Shown here piece after piece: positions 1-11,700 of a stretch of 36,607 nucleotides of DNA. Each line of letters opens with the position of its first letter. The first letter of the stretch is position 1. The position numbers were made by a program, and so were the translations under genes. Location: contig JAIWNE010000196.1 of NCBI GenBank assembly GCA_025331445.1, forward strand, positions 1 to 36,607, given 5' to 3'. The notes under the pieces were generated by a model that did not search any database, was not told where the DNA came from, and was given only the letters and a program-made list of their open reading frames with translations. The DNA is from Blakeslea trispora. Its lineage: Eukaryota; Mucoromycota; Mucoromycetes; Mucorales; Choanephoraceae.

Positions 1-458
1 TGGTGAACTTGACCATAGTCGGCACTAGTCATACCACCTACTGCCGCAGTTCTTGTTTCAGTGGATGACCTCTTCATCTGTACGCCATAGCCAAAAGGCT
101 TCATGTCGGTATGATCAAAGACATAGCTATCTCCACCATGATGCTGGTATGAAACAGACGAAGATTGCCTAGAGTGATGATATTCTCCTGCTCCATGGCT
201 GCTATTGCTCTCATTTGTTGCTGAGCCTGGTATAGGTGAATTGGTAAGTTCAGAATAATCTAGGTCTGATAAGGCTGGTGAATCTTGTGGATGGTGAGAG
301 AGGTAGAGTTGAGTGTTCTCGAGTGTATGTGATGGATTGATTCGGCCGGGCGAAACCTCTTCATTGCTCTTCATATGTTGCATATGGTAAGCTGTTGGGT
401 TTATCAATCGACTTCCCAATGCGTTTTTATTGTTGAATTGAAATTCGTTATTATTCAT
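1..458 (-). CDS. Unrecognised Ser/Asn/His-rich protein, N-terminal part only (runs off the left edge)
   Basis: An open frame runs from an ATG at 456-458 leftwards to the window edge without a stop: 152 full codons. The protein begins MNNNEFQFNNKN and is rich in Asn, Ser, His, Gln and Pro, with patches such as HHPQDSPALSDLDYSEL and SPIPGSATNESNSSHG. No signal peptide, membrane segment or folded domain is visible in this part. Low-complexity, disordered N-termini of this kind are common in fungal transcription factors and signalling proteins, and the 2.7 kb of gene-free DNA upstream would fit a heavily regulated gene, but both points are inference. The diagnostic domain, if any, lies outside the window. 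No intron is needed in the visible part. I do not assign a function. Confidence 0.6.
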   Translation of the reverse strand, partial: MNNNEFQFNNKNALGSRLINPTAYHMQHMKSNEEVSPGRINPSHTLENTQLYLSHHPQDSPALSDLDYSELTNSPIPGSATNESNSSHGAGEYHHSRQSSSVSYQHHGGDSYVFDHTDMKPFGYGVQMKRSSTETRTAAVGGMTSADYGQVH

Positions 459-735
459 TTTTTTGGTTTTCTTGAGTTCAAGTTGAAGAAAAAGGAAAAG
501 AGAGAGAGAAAAAAGATAGCCCAAAAGAAAAAAAAACAATGCAGGCTATAACTAAAGGACGCTTGCTTTTTTTTTCGTCTTTACCCTTTTTTTTTTGTTT
601 GAACTCAAACGCGCGGGCCAATTGTGAGGCAACCCAAAATAAGGGAAAATGTAACCTGATGCTTGAAATAGGAGACGGGTCATCCCTTCACATATACAAT
701 AGTTATTGTGTACTAGGTAGGACAGGAACAGAAAG

Positions 736-762
736 TTTTTTTTTTTTTTTTTTTTTTTTTTT
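736..762. repeat. Poly(T) tract, 27 nt
   Basis: An uninterrupted run of 27 T. It is the longest homopolymer I noticed in the window. It lies about 280 bp upstream of the leftmost gene, where it could act as a nucleosome-excluding poly(dA:dT) element; that role is inference. Confidence 0.9.
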
Positions 763-2307
763 GTTTCATGAAAATAAACTTAGCCTCAGGAGCCGATGGT
801 TGTTGCTGAAGCAAAAGTTGCGTACCATTGTAATTGGATGGCTTATACTTTCAAGCCGAAATAGCTTTTTATTTTTTTCGTTTCATGCACCAGAATGCTC
901 AGAATTGCATTTACCGAAATATTTTTTTTTGTATGAGCTATTACTATAAAGTACCAATGGTATTCTATAAAAGAAAAAAAAATAGGTTCAGGCACGGGAT
1001 CCATTGTATTCACCTACATCTAAAGCTTTATTCATAAATGAGGTACACAGTATGTAACACTATCTATTTTATAGCAGCAAGATTTGTATTCCTGTTTTTT
1101 TTTCTGTTACAAGCTGAAGATCATAATGCTCTTCTTTGGTTTGTATAAAACGGAAAAACAAACTTGATATGCAGTCTGTGATCACTTGCAACTATCTTGT
1201 CACCCATTTAGGTTACCTTCTATTGCAACATGCTCCGAGAGAAATTAATTGTACCTTGTCATGGGTCTATGTTTATATTTGGTTGAAACTGTTTGTAGGT
1301 TACCTTGGCATAAACAAAATGTAACGATTTGTGTTTGTACAACTATTTTCAGCATTACTGGTTTGAAACTCTTGGGTTCAAAGCATTCTTCTGAACCATC
1401 TATAAACTATGTAATGTTAACTATACATTTCTTTTCTTTTTTTTTCTGTTTCAAAAGTATTAGTTGTTTCAATCTATAGTTGATATAGGTAAGAGACATC
1501 TATCGTCTTTTTTTTTGTGACCCAGACAAGTGTGTTTTTTTTTAAAAAGTATAGGCTAACCTTTCCGAGTATTTAGAAATCGAATTCCCATACTACTTTC
1601 ATATGAAAGCTCCTTATTTTTTTATACTTTACAATAACGTAGTTGAAAAAAAAAAGTATACAAGCTTTCATCAATGGGAACAATCTAGGCACTTTGTTGT
1701 TTTCTTCAATAGTTACAATCAATGCAAACTTCTTGGCGTCTATCTTAAAACTATACCTTTTATGTTGGTTTCTTTAGCTCAAAACAATATGGAATCTGTC
1801 GCCCCTTTGTCTAAAAGAGAAAAAACTCTATATGAAATTGATAAACACCAGAGACATTTTTGGGGGGTAGACACATAATTTTATAACTTCAAAAAGATGT
1901 GAATTATTCGTCCGTATCAAAACGTCATACACAAAAGAGTTCAAATAACGTAATTTCTTCTCTCTTTGTTTTTCTAATGAGAAAAGACCATGTATCCCTA
2001 ACGAAATTGAAAAAAAAGAGAGAGTATTGCAAAGGCCTTGTAAAGCCAATTTAGGGTTCTAGATTCCATATGTATTACTAAATTCCTCATTAAGAAATAA
2101 AAAATAGCATTTCCCTTTTGAAGCTATTCTTGCCATCCATTGTTGTTGGATCACAGTCAGACTCATGGAAATTAGCATTTTCACAAAAATAATTGTTACT
2201 ATCATAAAAGCGAATCAGCGAAAGGTAAAAAAAAGTGATGTATGCCAAATGAAGAAATGCTTGTTACATTCAGCGCATTAAAATAAAATGGAAATGTGAA
2301 CCTAAAC

Positions 2308-2471
<164 letters not shown>

Positions 2472-3147
2472 CAGATGGGGAAATAAATTTTGCGGCTACA
2501 AAGGCAGTATAATCATCTTTGGCATGATGCTTATATACAACAGTCGATCTATTTAAAAGTGTTCATATTCTTGCAAAATGCACTCTTGTGTTATATATTC
2601 CTCAATTGAATGGCATTTTAGTGCTTGAAGCGATACAAGTTCAAAGGAATGGGTACTCTTCTATACATGTCTTTGTTTGGATCAGTCAATCTTGTACAAG
2701 TTTGCTTGATTGGATTTCTTTGTCATTGCTTAGGTTGAATTGATTGTCATTGTGTTAATTTAGATTGATTGTAAACATATTTATTTTAATCAAATGATAT
2801 CGGTATCTAGAGGTGGTAATGATAATAAAAAAAACAGAAAAGGGAAAAATGCTGTTGTTTGATGTTCATTCGAGTATTGTGAACTCTGTACAAATCTTTT
2901 GACTATTTTTTTTTCTTTTTTCTTTAATAGCTACAAAAAGCAAGCTGGCAAAAGGTACAAGTTAAGCTATTTACAATATATACATAGTCATGTATGCAAA
3001 TTTAGGTTCTGTGACTAAAACGAACTCATGGCTGAGCCTGATCTCTCGCGAAATGAGTGGCCACCAGTTGCTTGTTTAAAGAGAATGTTCTCCATATGTT
3101 CTTCTTTTTCTTTTAAGCTCTATATGTATATCATCAACAAAATCAAC

Positions 3148-5662
3148 TCATTTGAAGAACCCTTGATCAGCTAAACTTACATCGCGCAATAAAAGGGAAC
3201 TTGTGAGTTGTGTTTCTTTTCTGTCTAGTTGCTTTCGAAGGGAATCCACCAAGATGCTTTGCTGATGATTTTCTGCTGTTAATTCTTTGATTTGCTCTCG
3301 CATTTTCTCTACATTCTCGTCATCCTCTGCAAGGTCTTTTCTTAATCTGCCATTTGATTTAGGAAAGCTGGAAGACCTATCTTGTCGATCATTCACAAAC
3401 TATAATGATAGCATTAGCTTTCAAAATCAAGAAAACTTTAAGGGGGAGATGCTATTACCTCAGAGGGCTTTTTGATTTTATCCAGTAAAGAGTTGAGCAT
3501 TAAGATCTTTTGATTGGCTGAATAAAGCTTCTGCTCAAGTGCTCGGTAAGATTCATCTTTCATGTCTAATCGTTCCTTTGCCTTTTTAGATTCTCTCTTG
3601 ATTCTTTCCTTGTACTCCTTCTCAACAAAGTCTAACTTTTCACTCCATTTCCTATCACTTTCCTCTGTCTGTTTTTTTTTTGTACAGTAAGAGATAGGAT
3701 AGATCTTTTCCCGCTGTTTTTTTTTCTATATAAAGAATACATCATGACTTACCATCAAATAGCTAAGTTGTGATTGTTCTCTACTGTTGACCATATCTGT
3801 CAATTCTATGATGTATTCATCTTTTTCTCTTAATTCATTGTAAGCTGCATTCAACAGGCTTTTTATCTCTTTCATCTCTTCTTTCATAAGCTCAAACTCT
3901 TCCTTCTCTTCTTTCAAAAGCTTGATTTCTCTTTGCATGGTATCAGCCTTTGCTATGAAGTCTCCTTGTAAAGTAGCCAGAGTGACATCTCGGTTTCTAA
4001 TGGCAACAACCAATTCGTTGTATTCACGGTATTGCTTCTCGAGTTCATCTTCGTATTCTTGCTTGGTATTTTCTGATCTCTGAATAAGTTCTTCAAGTTC
4101 TATCACAAGCGCCTTATTCTCTTCGTTCTTTTGATCAAGCTCTTCTCTTGTCTTGGCTAGATGCTCTTCAAATACTTCCACGTTGGTATCATGTGATTCA
4201 TTAGCAGTCTTTAGTTCATTTTTGAGCATCTCAATCTCATCATCTCTTGCTTGAATCAACTCCTCTAGCTCTAATAACTGCTGTGTCTTTTCTTGCATAT
4301 CGCTTGATCTCTCTTTCTTCTCCAGGTGAGTCAGTAGCTTCTCAACCTCTGCCTCAAGTGCATCAATTTCTTGTTCTCGATCCTGTATTTCGTTTTCGAG
4401 CTTCACATTCATTTTCTGCAGCTGACGCATGTCGTCCATGATCGCACTGTTGTTTTCAGTATTTGATTGAAGATCCTCAATCTCTTCAGATAGTTGATCT
4501 AATTCAATGTTTTTATCTCGAAGTTGCTGCTTGAGTTCCTGAACTGATTGAGTGCGCTGTTCAAGTTCCAGCTGAAGACTGCGTATCTTTTGTGCTTTGT
4601 CCTCAAGGTCGTCCATGAGACGATTGTTTCTTTGTCTTTCTGCTTGTAACTCCTTGAATTTGATACGTCAGTAACAGATGACCTATTCTAAACTAACAAC
4701 AACTTACATCCTCTAATTGCCGATTTATCTTTCCAAAACCTTCTCGATCTATCAACTCATTTAGCAAATAAATATTGCAATAGAAAATTAAACGACATTT
4801 ACCTTTGGCCATCCAATTCGCACTATTTTGCTGCTGAATGATACGTTGTAGTTCTTCTATCTTCATCTTTGCTTGTCTAAATTTCTTGAAAACATTGGCA
4901 TGTTCTTCCGATACTTGTTGTTGTTGTTGTTGTCTGTCAGAAGCTACACTGCCTGTAGAAGAATGATCTGTGGTAGATGAACTCGTGTTCCGAGAACGAA
5001 TTGTGGAACGCAATTTGACATTTTCTGCAGACATATCAGCTATCATCTTGCTGAGTTTATCGTTTTCTTCGTGCAACACTTCTGCATCTGCTATTGCTTT
5101 TTCGAATGTCTCTTTCTCTTCGGGTGACATGCCGTGTGTTTTAGGACATTGTCTGTTTTCCAAAAATTCCACAGTTTGAGTCAAGTCCAATATGACATTT
5201 TTGTATTTCTTTAACTCATGTGTTAATGTTTGAAGGGTCACTTTAAGGTTGATGTTCTATAGCAAATGTTATAAAAAAACATTCAAAATTTCCTTTTTCT
5301 GTTACCTCTTTCAAAACATTGTTTAAATTTTCAGATGACAAACTACTCAGTTTTTGTTGATAGTGATACAGGCTTAGACGTAAATCAAAGTTTTCTTTTT
5401 TCAAGACATCTATTCTCTAGAATATCATCATAAGCTCAAGATAGAAAGATTTGCAGATTATGTTTACATTTTCTTGATGTTTCAGTGCTTGTGTATTCTG
5501 TTTTAAACTGTCTTTTGAATTATTATCGTCTTGGGGTATTTTTGATGGGCCGGCCGGATTATTATCTGGCTTGAAAGAAAAAGGTGATGCTGTTAACAGT
5601 CTATGCTTGTCCTCATCTAAAAGTGACACATGGGTCGAAGTCTCATCTTCAAACTGACTCAT
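3148..5662 (-). CDS. CM1-motif (centrosomin/Mto1-type) coiled-coil microtubule-organising protein
   Basis: Seven exons (5662-5468, 5416-5306, 5256-4803, 4748-4708, 4652-3753, 3668-3459, 3399-3148) join in frame to 720 aa; the six introns are 49-84 nt. The key evidence crosses the first splice: residues about 64-120 read ENRIDVLKKENFDLRLSLY, then EENINLKVTLQTLTHELKKY. This matches the CM1 (Cnn_1N) motif, in which an Ile-x-x-Leu-Lys-Lys-Glu-Asn-Phe-x-Leu core recruits and activates gamma-tubulin ring complexes (fission yeast Mto1 and Pcp1, fly centrosomin, human CDK5RAP2). The rest is mostly long heptad coiled coil (about residues 265-640, very Glu/Lys/Gln rich) with a Ser/Thr-rich and poly-Gln spacer at about 190-220. 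The expected role is gamma-tubulin complex recruitment at the spindle pole body or cytoplasmic MTOCs. No PACT domain is evident at the C-terminus. The ATG is 96 bp past the dynein stop. Family call good; Mto1-like versus Pcp1-like unresolved. Confidence 0.85.
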
Positions 5663-5758
5663 GTGCTCTTGTGTGTGTGTGCAATGAAAATAAAAAGAAA
5701 GAAGGAAAGAAAGAAAGAAAGAGAGGGAAAATTCTTATTTTATTATTTTATTATGTGC
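5663..5758 (-). promoter_or_regulatory. 96-bp dynein 3' end / CM1-gene 5' region
   Basis: On the minus strand two AATAAA polyadenylation signals (5752-5747 and 5744-5739) follow the dynein stop by only 6 and 14 nt. They are followed by a purine/pyrimidine simple repeat (AAAG-type on plus, about 5692-5728) up to the ATG of the CM1 gene. This short interval must carry both the dynein 3' end and the proximal promoter of the next gene, so the two transcripts or their control are probably tightly linked. Confidence 0.6.
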
Positions 5759-8700
5759 CTAAAATGAAATTACAATAGCCACAGCTCTTTGAGGAATTCG
5801 GCTCTTTTGTTCCGCATTAGCAACAACGCCCATAGTAAACAAGAGATCGCTTCTGTCAGAATTGAGATAGACGGGCAATTCGACCATGTTGTCAATCGAT
5901 TGCTTCTGTTCCTTTCGAATCCATCTAATCACTGTCTTTGGCAATTTGCTGCTGGGCTCAGAAGTCAAGCTAATTTCAGAGTCGCTCCATTTACCACCTT
6001 CAATCTTCATACCACGGATAGAATAACCAAGAGAGTCAATATCTTGCTTCTCGCCACCGATATCAACATCCAATACAAGCTCTTCCAGAGACCATTTGTA
6101 ACGCTGAGCAGTCGCTTGTCGAGTAGCTGTAATATAAGCTTCAGGTGTAAACAAACTTCCAATCGATATTTCCACTTGCTCAAAAGCTGTTTCCTGTGCC
6201 AATGACTCGACTTGTTCAAGACGCAGTTTGAGATCTGCAAGCCAGGCATTAAGAGAGATGCTCTTGGGAACCTTGTATCGCTTCCAGTGATCAGGAATCA
6301 AGCCCTTGTTTAGCCAGTTCAACAGTTGTCTCAAATGGTTTGTTTGCTTCAATTCACCTTGACAGACCTTTTGAAGAGAGATCAAATCTTCACGAATGAT
6401 ATGGAGTAGCTTGCGAGCAATTTGATTTTCACGCTCAAAGAAACGGAAAAGAGGGTCCATAATACCATTGCTGTCACGTTGCATGGCTCTAACATTGGAA
6501 GGCAAAAGAGCAAGCCAGTTGAGAATGTTTTGATTAAGAGCTCGCATCCAGGCTGGTTGAGCACCACTAGCATCTGACTTCTTGGCCGAAGAAGAACCGC
6601 CATCTTGAGAATAAGCCGCTTCATCATCATCACTAAGACTCTTCATCTTTCGAACCTTGGAAAGCATATTGTTACCTCTCAGAATCAACAAGACACGTTC
6701 AGCATTAGAAGGCAAACCAAGCCAGGTAGGTGGTTCACGATCAGGCAACTTGTTGACCCAGTCCAAGAATTGATCCATCTTGGTACCATCGGGAACAACA
6801 ACCGATTGTCCATCTTCCTCACCACCGTGAACAAGCTTGAAATCAATATCATAACATTCAGGGGTAAATAAAGTGTTGACAAAGGAGTCAAGGAGACGTT
6901 GATCATATTCGTTGTCAATTCGACCACCATAAATAGATTGCTTCAAGAGAGAACGAATGGCATCCCAAGGAATCTTTTCAGGAGAAATGTTGGCTCTTCC
7001 TCCAGAGGCTGAATCGAGCCATTTATCAATTGTGTTGAAAGCAGAGTCTTGATCAGAGTCGTTGAATTCATAGACCTTGGTCCAACCAAGAGGGACATAG
7101 CGAAGACGTTCTTGAACAACAGCATGAAGCCATGCCAGCATAAAGTAAAGACGTGCACGTTCTGTAGGACCACGAGAGACACGAGAGGGTGGGATACTAC
7201 GAAGTGATTCTTGAAGATTGGCCTTGATACCTGGTGGGGGTTCAAACATGAGAACACGAGACATACGAAGCAAGTTAACAGGAACCTTAGGATTAGTTTC
7301 CATTGTCAAGAAAAGACGGAAGTTGCGGTGAGGCTTCATACTGTGTAATTTCTTTTCAAGTTGACCAAGCCATGATGGAGCCAAGTGTACGTTCTTCAAC
7401 ATAACCCAGTTACCTGTCTTTGTAGCAGTAGAGATAGCTTGGTCAGCCAAAGCAAAACCTTCAGCGGAACCCATGGCTACAGATGTACAGCGGTTGTTAC
7501 TTTCAGACACCAAGTTGTCAACACGGTAACTAGCATCATAACCAGGAACAGAGCAAAGGGCTAATGGGGTGGAGCTACCTACTTCCTCAAAAACGATCTG
7601 GTTCAAATTCAATTCTCCTGTGTTCATGAATTCTGCATCAAAAACTTCAGTAGCAAAGATAGTAGTGGCTGGCAACAAACGATCGGGTCTGAAGCATTTA
7701 ATCACAAGCATCTTGCGCAAAGAATCCAAATGAGCTATGATAAAGACTGGTTAGATACAAGACATTCTGTATATCAATGCATTTACTATGCCTACCATTG
7801 TTACCAGCACCTTCCCAACATTTGGGAACCATGGTTTCTGGTTGGTGATGTTCAATAAATGTCTTCCATTCGGTTTCGTTCTGGCTGATATGGTCAATGA
7901 GTCTACTGAAACAAGGAAGTGTAGTAAACTCCTTGACACGTTGAGCTGTTTCATCAGAAATAAAATCAGGCAAATTCAAGCTGGCGGCAGTGACAGTAGA
8001 TCCAACAACAGCATCACCACCACTCAATAAAAAGTCATACTCAGTTTCATCCATGTTTTCTTGAGCACCACGAATACGAATTTGACAGAGCAAAACAGCA
8101 TACATGTTGTAATCTTCATGAATCAATGTACGAGAAGCACGCTTATAAGCAGCAGAGAAGAGATCACGAGAAAGAATATCTAAACGTTCAATATGATCAG
8201 TCACTCCTTTCAAGTTAGGGTTGGCATGAATAACATATTCAAAGATTTCATAGAAGAAATCAAGCGAGAATTGATAAAAGTGATTGATTAGGTTGAGTTG
8301 TTCCATAGCAAAGAAGATTGAACTACAAGCAGAAGCCAAGGGTGTGTAAATGGCAGTTGTCTGTTCAACTTCTTGCATGATCGTATTCGTTTCGTCCACT
8401 TTACGAGTAATTTCAGCTGCTTCCTTCTTGAGAGTTTCAAGAGTATTGATCACCTTATCGTCATCTAAAATATTACCCTTGGACTCATTCAAGGCTTGAA
8501 GCAATGACTTTTCAAGATGGCGGAGCTTAAGTTGGAATTCACCTTGAAGTTTGATCAAGTCAGTACGCTTCTGATCCACATCAGGTCTTTCGGCCTTCAG
8601 CACCTTGTTCAAACATTGACTCTGCAAACTACCACGAGTGACAGTAAAGTTGACAAATGTGACACGAGAGCAAATGTCAGGAGCAAAGTTGACAGAGGGA

Positions 8701-11700
8701 TCACGAGTGGAAAGGAATAGAGTAAACGTAGGTGAGAAATCAATATCTTGGTTTCCTAGACGAATCAAGACACGACCACCAGTACGACGAAGCTCCTTGT
8801 TAAGGACAGGATTGAGAATAGGGTCAAGGTGTTCAACATCTTGAATAAGGATAGGGTTACCGAAACGCAATGCACTTTCGAGGTTCTTGATGAATGAATC
8901 ATCCAAGAAACTGGTGACCGTGATCTTACGATCTCTGTATTCATTTATCAAGAAATTTGTAGCCTGACCAGAAGGATCAATGATCAAAGGATATCTGTCA
9001 AAGCGCTTCAACATAATAGCGTTTTCAATACAAAGCTGGTCGGCGGGAAGAGAGTTGGCTTGCCATGAGAGACGATCATCAGCAGTAGACAAATACTCTG
9101 TTAGAGATACTTCGTGCTTAAATTGAATGTTGGCAGCAGACAAGTGGTCCATCCATTTTTGCATCAAAATATCACGATATTGTTGATCGAAATAACCACC
9201 ATAGGCCATGAAGGCAGCTGCGAGCAAAACATCACCAACAATGGTACCCATTTGACTTTCGAATGCTTGACTGGCAGACTCCCAACGAACCTTTTCAGAA
9301 GATAATGAGCTAAGGAGGGTGATACTGCGATCGACCTTGAACTTGACACGCTCCATTTCTGATTTGATCAACTGAGTCTCACCAACAAGAGCGGCATATT
9401 CATCTTTATAACGAGCAATACTCTTTTCAAGGTCACCAATCATGTGTTCAATTTCAAGAGCTTGATTCTGAGTATCTTCTGAACTTTGTTGCAATTGGTT
9501 CAATTCTTCACGAAGAGGGCCAACACGATCAAGAATTTCTGAAAAGTTAACTTGTGCAGTGACCCATTTGAATAGAGGACCACAGGCCTTAGAAGCACGA
9601 TTGACAGCGTCGTATTCGAAGTTTGGATTGTTGAGGAAGTTTTGACGCATATGAGAACGTAATTGCTTTGTGATTTGTCCCTCAGTGTTGTAGTTAACAA
9701 TACTAGAGATGAAATCATCACGACGAATAATACTCTGGACGGTCTTCCAACTATCAATTTTGTGGCCAAGCATAGTACACACAGATTCCATAGTAAGCTT
9801 GACAGCTTCAGGTGGGTTACCCATGGAACGAACTTCGGTCAAGTGTTGTCTCTTGATACTTCTGACACTTTGTTCAGCTTCCTTCACAGCAGGTTCAGCG
9901 TTGGCTAAATCGTGATCGACTACATGACGACGAGCCTCAATTTCCTATTTTAAAAGTGTATTAGCAAGCAGATTCAATATATCTATAAACGCCAAGCAAC
10001 CAACCTTGTTCTGAATCTTCAAATTGTCTTTAATACGAAGAGAATCAGCCTTCTTTTGTTCAGCTTCCTTTTCGTCTGCCAACATTTGTTTGATCTTTTC
10101 ATCAGCTTGATTTTGCTTGACTTCAAGTTGACTCTTCTTAATAGCAAGACTCTTTCTTAATTCTTCAACCTTGATAACAGTATCCTTCAACTTTTCTAAA
10201 CCAACGTTAAGATGGCGCTGTTGCTCTTCCAAATCCTCACGCTTTTCATTGTACAAACGAACATAATGAGAGATGAAATCAAGGAAGTGACGAGGAGTAG
10301 CATAGTTGTGACGACCTTGACGCTTGCTGAGCTTGGCGTTAATCTCGTAGAGCGATTGGTGAACAAAGACGAGTGCATTGACAACAGCTTCACGGTGATT
10401 AGGAGGGATGGGTAAGTTTCGGTAAGCAATAGGTAGATTGAGAGGAGCAGCAAAGTTGGGAACATCCAAATCCAAAGTTCTAGTGAACTCCATACCAACT
10501 TGATAGAATGCTTGATCAGGCCAGTCACCAAACCAATCGAGGACACAACGATTGAACAAAGCAGGAGAAGTAGCAGCACGAGAAGCGAGACCGCCCTCAG
10601 GAGGATTCATGGTAAACACAACGTGAAGGTTGCGCATTACTTGTTGAGTAAACCATTTGTAGAGCTCTTCATTGGAGTCGAGCATCAAGCCTTCGCGTTG
10701 AGCCCCTTCTTTACAGCCAGTCATAAGTGAAGCATATTCATCACCCTCAAACAAACCAGGTACTTCAGCGTTAGCAAGAAGAGTGTTCATACGTTCTAAG
10801 AAACCGGAATCAAGAACATTAGATTCATCCATGATGAAACAAATCTTTTCGCCCTTGCAACCAGCACGACGAAGAACAGTTCTGAGATCATCATCGAAGT
10901 CAGCACCAGTGTACTTGTTATGAGCCTTAATTTGGAAGACACTCAGACCGTTCATCCAGGCAACAAAACGAGAAAGAGTGGTTTTACCAGAACCACTGAC
11001 ACCAATCAGCAGCAAGTGACCTTGAGGTTGTCTGAAGACACGATCGATACGAAGAACATGCTCAAGTACATCGTTGAACAAGACAAGTGCAACATCCAAT
11101 TCTTCTTCGTAAAAGACTTTAAGACGAGCCTTAGCAAAGTCACGAAGTTGCTCACGTTTGACAGGAACATAGTGCTTGGAGAGCCAGTTGGAGAACAAGA
11201 TAGGACGTTCAAGAGCTTCCTCTTGATTGAGTGCTGGGAAATGTTTCAAAGCAATAGAGTCAATCATATCATCTGTCCATTTACGTTCTTCCTCATTAAC
11301 TAAACGATCTTGGAAAAGACGCAAAGCTTCATGAGCCCAGATACGAACCAAGCCTTCCACTGACAATGTTTCCAATGGCTTGATGGCTTCGTAGATACCA
11401 CGAACCCAACGAGTCAATTCACGTGGTGAGTAAATATAATGGGCTTGAATGTCAGGAGTAAAGCGCTTTTGAGAGGCCAAATACAGGTCAACCATAGCAC
11501 CAGTAAGAGCTTCAGAATAACCGCGCAAATTAGGTACAACCTTGAGCATTGCTCTTGTAAAAGTACCATAAATTTGCATGAGTGACAAACGACCGGCATA
11601 ATCAACCATAACTAAAGGTGCATGACGCAAGAAACGATGGGAGAGAGGAACACGACCAGGATCAGTGGGAGGATTACAAGCACCAACGAATTGAATGCGT

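Noticed and set aside
539..1479. Several short plus-strand open frames in the left gene-free region
   Set aside because: They cross long T runs, give Phe-rich low-complexity peptides, and have no family resemblance or splice continuity.
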